Positions 34,757 to 44,015 of a stretch of DNA of 48,405 nt are shown here, piece by piece. Source of the stretch: Verrucomicrobiia bacterium (GTDB taxonomy: Bacteria > Verrucomicrobiota > Verrucomicrobiia > Limisphaerales > DSYF01); NCBI GenBank assembly GCA_035765895.1, contig DASTWL010000094.1:1-48405 (forward strand), in the 5' to 3' direction. Position 1 is the stretch's first letter. Each line of letters opens with the position of its first letter. The translations under genes and the position numbers were made by a program. Below the pieces are notes generated by a model. It worked only from the letters and a program-made list of their open reading frames with translations. It searched no databases and was not told the DNA's origin.

Positions 34757-37700
34757 CTACAACTCCATCTTCAAACTTTCCCAGCGTTGCTCCAGGCGCT
34801 TGGCCGAGACCGGCACAGCCGTGCCGAGTTCCTGCGCGAACAGCGAGACTTTGAATTCCTCAACCAGCCAGCGGAACTCCTCCGCGAGCCGGCGGCCCGC
34901 CGGCGATTTGGGCGGCGCGGCCTGCAATTGCTGCACCGCCACCTGAAACGGCGCCAACTGCCTGGCGCGTTCCTGATCTTTGGGTGGATTCACCGCCGCG
35001 CGTTCGATGCGCGTCAGCAATGCCTTCAAATAGCGCGGCAGCTCGACGAGGCGAACAAAGGAAATGGATTCCAAAAATCGGGCGGGCAACAACTGTTCCA
35101 GTTCCACCGCCAGGGGATGCCGCCGACTCTGCGCGGTTGGCTGGCCAAGCTGGCTCAGCTCATTCAACGTGCGCGGACGGGCCGGCGCCGGTGCGGCCGG
35201 ACCCAGCTTAGCCGCGATTTGCTGCCGCAGTTGCAGAACTGTGGTGAGACGCGCGGCGAGTTGTCCCGGCAACCCGCGCAGCCGTTCGCGCGCCTCCTCG
35301 ACCGTCGCTTCAAAGGCCGCCAGCGTGAGTGCCGGCAAACCCGCTTCCGGCAGCACGTGGCGTTTCAAGTGCGCAAACGCCGAGGCCTGCAATTCGTCGC
35401 CGGTGCCGATGGGCGCGTAGATCGCGTTCAATTGCTGGAGACTGCGCAAATCCTTTTGCAGCCAGGCGAAGTCCTTTTGGAGCGCCAGTTCGAGCAGCCG
35501 CCCCACGCCGGCCACGCTTGCCTCACGCGCCAGATCCGGGCTTCGGAACAGCCGCAGGCTGACATGCTGCTCCTCCAGCACCAGTCCGGGCCAGGCGTGC
35601 AACGCGGCCGGGCCGGCCGGCCGGCCGGGCTCGGACTCCACCACAATGCGCTCCGGCAAATCACCGAATGACCAGCTCGTGATGGCCGTGCGTTCCCATT
35701 GCGCGACGACCCGGCGCCACGCCTCGCTGCCGCCCGCGGGTGCTGCCGGCGCATCCTTCAATTGCTGCCGCAACTGCGCCAGGTTGCGTCCCGCCGCGAG
35801 CGGCCGGCGATTCCCGTCCACCACTTCCACGCGCGGGCGCAAATGTGCGGGCACTGTCTCCGTGCGCCATGCATCCGCCGGGATGGTGACGCCATAACGC
35901 TGCCGGATGAAGCGTCCCAAATCGGCCGTAAGCGAATCGTCGCGGGGTTGCAGGTCGCGGACGATTTCGGCGATCTTGGGTTCCAGCGGCTGCAATTCGC
36001 GCCGCAGCGACTTCGGCAACGAACGCAACAGCTCGTCCACCTGTTCGGCGCGCAGCCCCGGCACCGCCCAATCCACCTGCGCCGGCGAGAGTGATCGCGC
36101 GAGATCCACCGGCAGTTGCACGGTGACGCCATCCCATTCTTCACCCGGCGCGTAGGCGTAGCGCAACGGCAGCGGTTGTTGCGCGAGGGTCACCGCGTCG
36201 GGAAACGCCGTTGCGTCGTAGTCCAACTGCACTTCACCCAGCAGGTCCGCGTCCGCAGCGCAGAGAAATTTCTGGTCGGGGTGTTCGCGCAACAGGCGGT
36301 TCAACTCGTCGAGCGAGGAAACGTTTGCGAGGCGCCCCGCATAGAAATCACACAGCGCCTGATCCAAATCGAGCAGCCCGTGGTGGCGAGCCCGGGTTTG
36401 CAGGTTTTCAATCTTGGCGCGCACGCCGCGGTTGTGGGCCAGGAAACGGTATTGCGCCGGCAATTCTGGCCGGCCGGCCGGGTCGCCCGCGGATCTCCGG
36501 GCGCCGAGATTTTCCCGAATGTCCGCGCGCCAATTCCCCTGCTCTGCCGGACCCCCGCCAGTTTCCTCACGCCGCCGCCGGCCGCCGGGCACCACGTCCT
36601 CCTCCACCAGGGCGGAGCGGATGAAAATGGCCGTGGCCTCCTTGGGGTTCAGATTTCCGTAGGCCACTTTGCGGCGCTGCACTTCGAGTCCGTGCAAGGT
36701 GATGATTTCCTCGATCAACACGCGTCCGTGGCTGGCGCTCCAGTGCGGATTCTGATGCGTGACCTTGCAGCAATGCGGCGCAAGCTGGTGAATCCACTCC
36801 GGCTCGATGCCGGCCACGGTCCGGGCAAACAATTGTGACGTTTCCACGATTTCGCCGGCCACAATCCACTCCGGTTGGCCCGCCTTGGCCGCTGGCGATG
36901 GCATGGGTGGCTTGGGGCCGCGGCCTTTGACGGATTTCTCGGCGCGCTCGTAAAGCGCCGACCCGGGAAACATTGTCACCAACCGGTTCCCGGCGGCTTT
37001 GTAGGCATTGCGGTCCTCACGGCGCGCGACGTGGCCGATGAGCCCGGCCAGAATTGAACGATGAATCGCCTCGTAGGCGGCATTGCTCTCATTCAGCTTG
37101 AGCGTGCCCAGGTCGGCGAGCGCATCGTGCAGTTGCGCGTGCAAGTCCTGCCACTCGCGCAGCCGGACATAGGAAAGAAAGTGCTGCCGGCAGAATTTTC
37201 GCCGCTGAGTTTGCGTCCGCAACTGCTTCCACTGGTCGTGCACGGCGTTCCAAATGTTGAGCAGCGTCAGAAAATCCGAACGCGGATCTGCAAATTGCTT
37301 GTGGGCGGCGGCCGCGGCTTCCTTCTGATCGAGCGGCCGCTCGCGCGGGTCCTGGATGCTCAGGCCGGCGGCGATGATGAGCAGTTCCCGGGTCGCGTGC
37401 TCGCGTTGCGATTGCCACAACATGCGTCCCAGCGTCGGGTCGATCGGCAACCGCGCCAGATCGCGTCCCAGCAGCGTAAGTTCGCGCTGTTCATCCAAGG
37501 CGCCCAGCTCCTGCAACAAGGCGTAACCGCCCGCCACGGCCGCGGGCGTCGGCGGCTGGATGAAGGGAAACGTCTCGATGTTCCCGAGCCGGAACGCCTT
37601 CATGCGCAGGATGACTTCCGCCAGGTTGGCGCGCTGAATCTCCGGCGGCGTGAAGGCCGGACGCGTGTAAAAATCCTCCTCGGCGTAAAGCCGGATGCAC

Positions 37701-38920
37701 GTGCCGTCCTGCACCCGGCCCGCGCGTCCTTTGCGCTGATTTGCGCTGCTTTGCGAAACGGGCTCGATCGGCAGACGCCGGGTGCGCGTGCGCGGGTTGT
37801 AGCGGCTAAGGCGCGCCAGCCCGGCATCAATGATGAACCGAATGCCGGGAATCGTCAGCGAAGTTTCGGCGATGTTGGTGGCGACCACGATCTTGCGCCG
37901 TTCACTCGGGGCGAAGACACGCTGCTGCTCGCCAGCACTGAGCCGGCCAAAGAGCGGAATGATTTCCGCCTCGCGCGCCAGGCGTCCGGCCAGCTGATCG
38001 CTCGTTTCGCGAATGTCCCGCTCGCCCGGCATGAAGATGAGCGCGTCGCCAAAATTCGTCTCGTAAAACACCTGTTCGGTGGCCGCCACCGCCGCGTCCA
38101 CGTAGTTCGTTTCGCCGCGCTCCTCGGCGGCCGCATCGAGCGGCCGGTAAAGCACGTCCACCGGATACAGCCGCCCGGATACCTCAATAACGGGAGCGTC
38201 ATTGAAGTGCCGCGCAAATGCCTGCGTGTCGATGGTGGCGGAGGTGACGATGAGTTTGAGGTCCCCGCGGCGCGCCAGCAGGCCCTTGAGGTGGCCCAGG
38301 AGAAAATCGATGTTCAAGCTGCGTTCGTGGGCTTCATCAATGATGATGGCTTCGTAATCGGAAAGTTCCGGATCGCCCTGCGCTTCGGCGAGGAGAATCC
38401 CGTCCGTCATCAGCTTGATATACGTCTCCGGGCTGGAACGGTCGTCGAAGCGGATCTTGCAGCCGACCTGCCGGCCCCAGGTCACGTTCAACTCCTCCGC
38501 CAGGCGCCGGGAAATGGACAATGCCGCCACGCGGCGGGGCTGGGTGCAGCCAATCTTCGCCGCCACGCCCAGCCCGGCTTCCAGACACATCTTGGGCAGC
38601 TGCGTCGTCTTGCCGGAGCCGGTCTCGCCGGCGACGACCACCACCTGGCTTGAACGGATGGCCGCCACGATTTCATCTTTCCGGGCCATGATGGGCAGCT
38701 CCGGCGGATACGTGACGGGCGGCCGCAGCTGCCCGCGTTGTTCCCGCAGTGCCACCGAAGCCCGGGCCTGTTCCAGCAACCTTTCGAGGACGGCGTCATG
38801 CTTGTCGGGGTGCAACCGGTCGCGCACCAGCCGATTGGCCCGCAAGCCCAGGCGCACCCAGTCGGAGAGCATCGCCTGCGGGAGCAGCTGCCGGAGTTCG
38901 TTGAGCCGCGGATCGTTCAT
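34757..38920 (-). CDS. hrpA: HrpA-type DEAH-box ATP-dependent RNA helicase
   Basis: A 1387-residue protein. The order of motifs is Walker A VVAGETGSGKTTQ (Lys104), TQPRRVAALSISRRLAEEL (Ia), IIIDEAHERSLNIDFLLGHL (II), LIVTSATIDTQAFARHF (III), VVATNIAETSLTIPGIRFII (V) and SANQRKGRAGRVQDG (VI). The helicase-associated and OB-fold domains follow, and the long C-terminal DUF3418 region (residues ~760-1387) is specific to bacterial HrpA. Known: HrpA rescues stalled or collided ribosomes in E. coli. The length is slightly above the ~1300 of E. coli. The start at the ATG 38920 (MNDPRLNELRQLLP) fits the family, and the open frame further upstream is not similar. It runs convergent to the frameshifted hydrolase gene. 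Confidence 0.93.
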   Translation of the reverse strand: MNDPRLNELRQLLPQAMLSDWVRLGLRANRLVRDRLHPDKHDAVLERLLEQARASVALREQRGQLRPPVTYPPELPIMARKDEIVAAIRSSQVVVVAGETGSGKTTQLPKMCLEAGLGVAAKIGCTQPRRVAALSISRRLAEELNVTWGRQVGCKIRFDDRSSPETYIKLMTDGILLAEAQGDPELSDYEAIIIDEAHERSLNIDFLLGHLKGLLARRGDLKLIVTSATIDTQAFARHFNDAPVIEVSGRLYPVDVLYRPLDAAAEERGETNYVDAAVAATEQVFYETNFGDALIFMPGERDIRETSDQLAGRLAREAEIIPLFGRLSAGEQQRVFAPSERRKIVVATNIAETSLTIPGIRFIIDAGLARLSRYNPRTRTRRLPIEPVSQSSANQRKGRAGRVQDGTCIRLYAEEDFYTRPAFTPPEIQRANLAEVILRMKAFRLGNIETFPFIQPPTPAAVAGGYALLQELGALDEQRELTLLGRDLARLPIDPTLGRMLWQSQREHATRELLIIAAGLSIQDPRERPLDQKEAAAAAHKQFADPRSDFLTLLNIWNAVHDQWKQLRTQTQRRKFCRQHFLSYVRLREWQDLHAQLHDALADLGTLKLNESNAAYEAIHRSILAGLIGHVARREDRNAYKAAGNRLVTMFPGSALYERAEKSVKGRGPKPPMPSPAAKAGQPEWIVAGEIVETSQLFARTVAGIEPEWIHQLAPHCCKVTHQNPHWSASHGRVLIEEIITLHGLEVQRRKVAYGNLNPKEATAIFIRSALVEEDVVPGGRRRREETGGGPAEQGNWRADIRENLGARRSAGDPAGRPELPAQYRFLAHNRGVRAKIENLQTRARHHGLLDLDQALCDFYAGRLANVSSLDELNRLLREHPDQKFLCAADADLLGEVQLDYDATAFPDAVTLAQQPLPLRYAYAPGEEWDGVTVQLPVDLARSLSPAQVDWAVPGLRAEQVDELLRSLPKSLRRELQPLEPKIAEIVRDLQPRDDSLTADLGRFIRQRYGVTIPADAWRTETVPAHLRPRVEVVDGNRRPLAAGRNLAQLRQQLKDAPAAPAGGSEAWRRVVAQWERTAITSWSFGDLPERIVVESEPGRPAGPAALHAWPGLVLEEQHVSLRLFRSPDLAREASVAGVGRLLELALQKDFAWLQKDLRSLQQLNAIYAPIGTGDELQASAFAHLKRHVLPEAGLPALTLAAFEATVEEARERLRGLPGQLAARLTTVLQLRQQIAAKLGPAAPAPARPRTLNELSQLGQPTAQSRRHPLAVELEQLLPARFLESISFVRLVELPRYLKALLTRIERAAVNPPKDQERARQLAPFQVAVQQLQAAPPKSPAGRRLAEEFRWLVEEFKVSLFAQELGTAVPVSAKRLEQRWESLKMEL

Positions 38921-39030
38921 GCCGAAAGGCCGTATGAAGCCAAATCCAGGCGGCGGGGGAAATGCGCAAATTGAGGAGCCGCGCCGGCGAAGAACCATTT
39001 TTGGCCGCGGGGAAACCGGACGGTGAAAGC

Positions 39031-40032
39031 CTATTTGCCGAGGTGCAAGTCAATGCCCGGATACAACACCTTCGCACAGTCCGGACAAATACCGTGTGTG
39101 AAGTCGGCTTGGGAATGTTCGTGCACGTAAACTTCCACCGCTTCCCAGTGGCCATGTTCGTCACGGATTTTTTTGCAGTTGGCGCAAATCGGCAGCAGGC
39201 CGCTCAGCAGCTTCACTTTGGAAACCGCCTCCTGCAGGTTCTCAATCAGCTTCTGCCGTTCCCGTTCCAACCGCCGCCGTTCCGTAATGTTCCGGGCAAT
39301 GGCCGAGGCACCGATGACGGTGCGCTGCGCATCGCGAATCGGCGAAATGGTGAGCGAAACGTCAATCAGCGTGCCGTCCTTGCATTGGCGGACGGTTTCC
39401 AGGCGTTTAATTGGCTCGCCGCGCCGCAGTTGTTCCATGATCTTTGCCAGTTCACCGCGCCGGTCTGCCGGGATGATGCAGGCGATGTTTTTGCCGATCA
39501 TTTCCTCCGCCGCGTAACCGTAAATCCGCGCCGCCGCGGGATTCCAGCTCAGCACGGTGCCGTGCAAATCCTTGCTGAAGATGGCGTCGTCCGAGCTTTC
39601 CACAATGGCCGCCAGGTGCGCCGCCAGTTGGGCGGCCCGCCGCGCCTGTTTGCGTCCGTCGGCCGCGATGAGTTCGCGCTCCACCACGCCGGTCAGCCGT
39701 TCCAGATTGGATTTTGAAACAAACGCCTGCGCGCCGGACCGGATGAGTTCCGCCGCCTTTTCGTCGCCAATTTCGCCCGAGATGCAGACGAACGGAACCT
39801 CCGGGCGGCAGCGTTGGCAAATCTCCAGCGCGTCCTGGCCGGTGAAATCCGGCATCACGTAATCGCTGAGCACGATGTCCCACGTCCGCGTGGCGAGCGC
39901 CTTTTCGAGAGCCCCCGGAGCATCCACGACCAGACTCTCCAATTGGTAGCCGGCACCCGCGAGGAAGCGCTGCACCGCCGCCGCTGCAATGGGCGAATCT
40001 TCGATCAAGAGCACTCGCAACACCTTGCCCAT
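39031..40032 (-). CDS. REC-PAS signalling protein with C-terminal Cys-rich domain, no kinase or DNA-binding output
   Basis: A 333-residue protein. The receiver domain spans residues 1-~125, with acidic pair Glu11/Asp12, phospho-acceptor Asp57 in LSDYVMPDFTG, Ser85 and Lys107. The PAS domain with PAC spans ~145-265 (IVESSDDAIFSKDLHGTVLS, GKNIACIIPADRR, IARNITERRRLERERQK), followed by a coiled linker. The C-terminal module has LLPICANCKKIRDEHGHWEA and HGICPDCAKVLYP. This CxxC...CxxC tail is common on bacterial response regulators and PAS proteins and probably binds zinc or a cofactor, but its function is not established. The start is set by GGAGG nine bases before the ATG at 40032. An ATG at 40047 precedes that site. 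The cognate histidine kinase is not in the window. Confidence 0.85.
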   Translation of the reverse strand: MGKVLRVLLIEDSPIAAAAVQRFLAGAGYQLESLVVDAPGALEKALATRTWDIVLSDYVMPDFTGQDALEICQRCRPEVPFVCISGEIGDEKAAELIRSGAQAFVSKSNLERLTGVVERELIAADGRKQARRAAQLAAHLAAIVESSDDAIFSKDLHGTVLSWNPAAARIYGYAAEEMIGKNIACIIPADRRGELAKIMEQLRRGEPIKRLETVRQCKDGTLIDVSLTISPIRDAQRTVIGASAIARNITERRRLERERQKLIENLQEAVSKVKLLSGLLPICANCKKIRDEHGHWEAVEVYVHEHSQADFTHGICPDCAKVLYPGIDLHLGK

Positions 40033-40275
40033 AATCCAATCCTCCATGGTTGTTTCACTTGTTTTGGAATGCCCCGTGCGGAGGCTCATCAAGACTCCAC
40101 CAGGCTTGCTCCCGGCAGCGCAGCCCAGCCCACTTACCCTAACGGTTTCCGGCGGATTTTCAATCACCGGCCCGCACCGCACCGGGGCGCCACCAAATCC
40201 GACGCGCCACCACCGACGCAGCTTCAATAGAGCATGGACGTGGCCATCACGGGTCCTTAGATTTTCCCCGTTGTC

Positions 40276-41343
40276 ATGAATTACCGTGCGCCGGCTTTGG
40301 TCCGTGTTTCGATGTTTTTGCGTTGCTGCATCAGACTGCTGTTCACGCTGGTCGTGGTGACGGCGGGCGCAGCGACAAATCACGTTTTCCGTCCGGGCGA
40401 GGTCTGGCTGGATATGGACGGAAAGCCTATCCAAGCCCACGGCGGGGGCATTCTGGTCCACCAAGACGGGTATTTCTGGTATGGCGAGGACCGCACGCCG
40501 GGCGGCAGCGGCGCGGTGGCGTGCTATTCGTCCACCAACCTTTTCGACTGGCATCGGGCGGGCGTGGCATTGTCGCGCTTTGACCTGCCCCGCGTCAACG
40601 GCCGCCGCACATTCGTTGAGCGCCCCAAGGTGATTTACAATGCGCCGACCAAAAAATTTGTGATGTGGATGCATCTGGAAGCGGGGCGTTACACCTACGC
40701 GCGCGCCGGCATCGCCACCAGTGACACCCCGACAGGGCCGTTCACCTTCCTCCAGGCCATTCGCCCAATCACGAACGATTTCAATTTTGCCGACGCACCC
40801 ACCGAACAAAAGCAATTCGGCGGCACTTTCCGTGACATGAACGTCTTCGTTGATGACGACGGCGCGGCCTATGTGTTTTATGCCTCCGAAGACAACTGGA
40901 CCATGTATGTCGTCCGGCTGAACGCCAGTTTTACAGGACCGGCGGAACCGATCGTGGAGGGCAAAACCTGGGCGCGCATTCTGGTGCGCCAGATGCGCGA
41001 GGCGCCGGCCCCGTTCAAACACAACGGCCGCTACTACCTTATCACCTCGGCCTGCACCGGATGGCGACCCAACCGGGCCGCGTGGGCCGTGGCCGATCAT
41101 CTGCTGGGCCCGTGGCAGACCAACGGTAATCCCTGCACCGGCCCCGACGCGGAAACGACTTACGGCAGCCAAAGCACCTTCGTGCTGCCCCTGCCCGGCC
41201 AGCCAAACCGGTTCATCTTCATGGCCGACCGCTGGAAGCCCGAAGACCTGAGCGACTCACGTTACGTCTGGCTGCCGCTGACCATTGACACCGCCGGCGC
41301 TCCGGTCGTGACCTGGCAAGATCAGTGGAACATTGCCCGCTAA
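40276..41343 (+). CDS. Secreted GH43-family glycoside hydrolase
   Basis: A 355-residue protein with a signal peptide (LRCCIRLLFTLVVVTAGAA). The five-bladed propeller opens EVWLDMDGKPIQAHGGGILV and GYFWYGEDRT, the usual start of GH43 subfamilies with exo-beta-1,3-galactanase or related activity. Further blade motifs are FVERPKVIYNAPTKKFVMWM, FRDMNVFVDDDGAAYVFYAS and APAPFKHNGRYYLITSACTG, with the acidic residues expected of a GH43 active site (the Asp of FRDMNVF, the Glu of MREAPAPF). The substrate is tentative: galactan or arabinan side chains. It diverges from the REC-PAS gene (243-base spacer). The ATG at 40276 or 40312 could start it. Confidence 0.82.
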   Translation: MNYRAPALVRVSMFLRCCIRLLFTLVVVTAGAATNHVFRPGEVWLDMDGKPIQAHGGGILVHQDGYFWYGEDRTPGGSGAVACYSSTNLFDWHRAGVALSRFDLPRVNGRRTFVERPKVIYNAPTKKFVMWMHLEAGRYTYARAGIATSDTPTGPFTFLQAIRPITNDFNFADAPTEQKQFGGTFRDMNVFVDDDGAAYVFYASEDNWTMYVVRLNASFTGPAEPIVEGKTWARILVRQMREAPAPFKHNGRYYLITSACTGWRPNRAAWAVADHLLGPWQTNGNPCTGPDAETTYGSQSTFVLPLPGQPNRFIFMADRWKPEDLSDSRYVWLPLTIDTAGAPVVTWQDQWNIAR

Positions 41344-41404
41344 AAGGTCGCAAATGCGCCGTTAGCAACTGTGAGACGGCTTTCCTTCCGGTGGAAATTG
41401 GCAC

Positions 41405-41875
41405 GTGAGGCTCTTCCACGGCGCCGGTCGAAACCTGCACCCGAATGGCACAAGGCGCATTGCGCGCCGCCACCCGTGCAGTTACAAGGCCCGACTTTTT
41501 ATAAAAACTCAGCTGGCATCCCTCGGTCTGATTGCGGTCCTCGCCTGCGCAAGTTGCCGACGCGCTGACCGCGACGCCGATTTGCCGGGATCTTGGCGGG
41601 TGTCCGTGGACGGAGTGACGCAGACCTACCAGTTTGCGACCGACCACGCGTTTACCGCCACGCTCGCAAGTTCGAAAGACCTGCGCTATTTCGGGAATTG
41701 GGCGATAAACCGCGATGAACTCATCATCAACGTCCGATCCAATTCGTTTTCCCCCACCATCGTGAACCATCGTGAGACGGCCCACATTGCCAGGCTGAGC
41801 GCCACCACCCTGGTTCTGAAGGACCGGAATCGGAATGACCAACCGCGGGAGCGCGTCTTCAGAAAGCTGAACTGA
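41405..41875 (+). CDS. Small putative lipoprotein of unknown function
   Basis: The open frame of 156 residues begins with GTG at 41405. Residues ~36-51 read LASLGLIAVLACASCRRAD, a hydrophobic stretch ending in a lipobox-like ACASC. The following ~100 residues (GSWRVSVDGVTQTYQFATDH, FGNWAINRDELIINV) look like a small beta-barrel or lipocalin-like fold of alternating strands. The first ~30 residues (MRLFHGAGRNLHPNGTRRIA) are unlike a signal peptide, so translation may begin later from a non-ATG codon. No family was recognised. Confidence 0.6.
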   Translation: MRLFHGAGRNLHPNGTRRIARRHPCSYKARLFIKTQLASLGLIAVLACASCRRADRDADLPGSWRVSVDGVTQTYQFATDHAFTATLASSKDLRYFGNWAINRDELIINVRSNSFSPTIVNHRETAHIARLSATTLVLKDRNRNDQPRERVFRKLN

Positions 41876-42072
41876 AACAAGCGCAGCAACGCCACCCTCA
41901 CGAGGATGGCGTATCGACCAGGAACGCACGGCGTCATGGCATGTCTTTAGGTAACCCGCCAGTCAGAACCACGCATAACAGTCCCGTAAAAAAATTGAAT
42001 ACGCGCCCCGGGCAAAATGTCATTTTCTAAATGGCCTCAGAGTGTTAACCTGCATGACTTTCGAAATTGCGA

Positions 42073-43272
42073 ATGAAGAAATGGACTTTTCTAATTCTGG
42101 TCGTGGCGGTCGGCGCCGGCATTTACGCCTACTCGCACTGGCACAAGCGCAGCGAGCAAGGCGTTGACCAGGCCGTTCTGACAACCGCCACCGCCGGCCC
42201 GCGCACCATTACCCTCTCCGTCAAGGCGGCCGGTGACATTGGCCCCGATGACATGGTTTCCGTGCGGCCCGAGATCAACGGTCGCATCTCCCAACTGCCC
42301 GTGGACGTCGGGGACGCCGTCAAGAAAGGCGATTTGCTGTGCGCGCTGGACGATCGCGATCTTCAAACGGAGCGCTCCTCACGTTTAACGGACATTGAGG
42401 GCGCCAAGCTTCAGCTCGACCAGGCGCAACGGAACTACGAGCGCAACCAGCGCCTTTACGACAGCGGGCTCATTCCGCAGGAGACGTATCAGGATGCCGA
42501 AACGACCTACGAACTGGCCAAAAACGCGCTCGAGCGGGCGCAAAAATCCCTGAGCCAGGTCGAGGATCAATTGTCCAAGACGCGTATCGTGGCACCGTTT
42601 GACTGCACAGTGCTAACGCGTCCGGTGTCCGTTGGCCAGGCCGTTTCCGGTTCCGGCGGTGTGGGTGGCGGCACGGAGGTCATGACGGTGGCCAATCTCA
42701 AGCAGATGGTCATCAAGGCACACCTGAATCAGGCCGACGTCGTGGAGGTGAAGGTGGGCCAGGTGACCGACGTGCAAATCGAGGCTGTGCCGGGCCTGAA
42801 ATTGAAGGGCACCGTTGAACGTGTCGCCCCGCAGGCCACCATCAAGAACAACATCAAGGGTTTTGAAACCCAGGTGCGCTTGACGGAATTGGATCCGCGG
42901 GTGCGTCCAGGCATGACGGCGAACATGACCATTCCCGTGTTGTCGGCGGAAAACGTGCTAACGATTCCGCTGGCAGCCGTGTTCACCGAGGACGGCAACC
43001 GCTACGCCTACATCAAGCAGAGCGAGAACCAGTTCATTATGATGCCCATCGACGTTGGCGTTTCGGATTATCAATACGCGCAGGTGTTGAAGGGCGTGGA
43101 TAATGGCCAGGTCGTTTCGCTGGTGCGCCCCCCACTGGCGAACGTCGTGCGCCCGCCCGAACCCCCTTCGGCGAATGCCACGATCACGCCGCCGCAAAAG
43201 GTCGCGGAAGTGGCCGCGGCGGAAACGCCCGCCACCACCAACAACACCAAGGCCGCCACGGCAAACCCCTAG
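42073..43272 (+). CDS. MacA-like periplasmic adaptor (membrane fusion protein) of an ABC exporter
   Basis: A 399-residue protein. An N-terminal membrane anchor (WTFLILVVAVGAGIYAY) is followed by a lipoyl/barrel-sandwich half-motif (VRPEINGRISQLPVDVGDAV), a coiled-coil hairpin at ~100-170 (TDIEGAKLQLDQAQRNYERN and ALERAQKSLSQVEDQLSKTR), the second lipoyl half (IVAPFDCTVLTRPVSVGQAV) and beta-barrel/MP domains (PGMTANMTIPVLSAENVLTI). The C-terminal tail is Pro/Thr/Ala-rich and unstructured. It is first gene of the operon with the ATPase (15 bases downstream) and permease. Together they form a MacAB-type tripartite exporter, with no TolC homologue nearby. The ATG at 42073 was chosen over a TTG at 42067. 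Confidence 0.88.
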   Translation: MKKWTFLILVVAVGAGIYAYSHWHKRSEQGVDQAVLTTATAGPRTITLSVKAAGDIGPDDMVSVRPEINGRISQLPVDVGDAVKKGDLLCALDDRDLQTERSSRLTDIEGAKLQLDQAQRNYERNQRLYDSGLIPQETYQDAETTYELAKNALERAQKSLSQVEDQLSKTRIVAPFDCTVLTRPVSVGQAVSGSGGVGGGTEVMTVANLKQMVIKAHLNQADVVEVKVGQVTDVQIEAVPGLKLKGTVERVAPQATIKNNIKGFETQVRLTELDPRVRPGMTANMTIPVLSAENVLTIPLAAVFTEDGNRYAYIKQSENQFIMMPIDVGVSDYQYAQVLKGVDNGQVVSLVRPPLANVVRPPEPPSANATITPPQKVAEVAAAETPATTNNTKAATANP

Positions 43273-43286
43273 CCCCGTTCGCAGCC

Positions 43287-44015
43287 ATGGCGCTCATTGA
43301 GCTTCGCAACGTCAGCAAGATCTATGTTCTCGGCGGGGAGGAAATCCGCGCCCTGGACGGCGTGACGATGGATATCGACGGCGGCGAATTCGCCTCCATC
43401 ATCGGCCCGTCGGGGAGCGGCAAGTCCACGTTGATGCACATCATCGGCTGTCTAGACTCGCCCACGCACGGCACGCTGAAATTGGACGGAACGGAAATCC
43501 AGGCGGCCACCGCGAAAGAGCTCGCCCGCATTCGCAATCAAAAAATTGGCTTCGTGTTCCAGTTCTTCAATCTGCTGCCCAAGCTGAACGTGCTGCAAAA
43601 TATCGAGCTGCCGATGGTTTACAGCGGCCTTTCGACGGCCGAACGCCGCGAGCGCGCCATGAATGCCCTCGCGTTGGTCGGGCTGGAGAACCGCGCCAAG
43701 CATCGCCCCATGCAGATTTCCGGCGGCCAGCAACAACGCGTCGCCATTGCGCGGGCGTTGGTGAACAATCCCAGGATCATCTTTGCGGACGAGCCCACGG
43801 GCAATCTTGACACGCACACCGGCGAGGCGATTCTGGAATTGTTCCGCAAACTCAGCCAGGAAGGCCGCACCATCGTGCTCGTCACGCACGACCCTGAAAT
43901 CGCGGCGTTGACCCCGCGCCGGATTGAAATTCGCGACGGCAAGATCGCCCCCCAGGTCAATGCCCGGCTCGCCGGCCTCGATCGTCTTTCGCCCGCCCCC
44001 GTTGCCGCGTCATGA
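43287..44015 (+). CDS. MacB-type ABC transporter ATP-binding protein (LolD/MacB family)
   Basis: A 242-residue ATPase with Walker A IIGPSGSGKSTLMHIIGCLD, Q-loop FVFQFFNLLPKLNVLQNIEL, ABC signature ISGGQQQRVAIARAL, Walker B PRIIFADEPTGNLDT and H-loop LVTHDPE. IGCLDSPTHG and the DEPTGNLD motif are typical of the LolD/MacB/FtsE class, which powers export by mechanotransmission. Unlike E. coli MacB, ATPase and permease are separate polypeptides. The stop overlaps the permease ATG by 4 bases (ATGA at 44012-44015), so they are coupled. The substrate is unknown. Confidence 0.93.
   Translation: MALIELRNVSKIYVLGGEEIRALDGVTMDIDGGEFASIIGPSGSGKSTLMHIIGCLDSPTHGTLKLDGTEIQAATAKELARIRNQKIGFVFQFFNLLPKLNVLQNIELPMVYSGLSTAERRERAMNALALVGLENRAKHRPMQISGGQQQRVAIARALVNNPRIIFADEPTGNLDTHTGEAILELFRKLSQEGRTIVLVTHDPEIAALTPRRIEIRDGKIAPQVNARLAGLDRLSPAPVAAS

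Noticed and set aside
39031-41172. Very long minus-strand frame continuing past the REC-PAS gene through the GH43 gene
   Set aside because: The part upstream of 40047 is antisense to a clear GH43 gene with a signal peptide. GGAGG nine bases before the ATG at 40032 fixes the real start.
41886-41910. Hairpin near CGCCACCCTC/GAGGATGGCG downstream of the small lipoprotein gene
   Set aside because: The stem has a mismatch, a tiny loop and no T-run after it. It was not strong enough to call a terminator.
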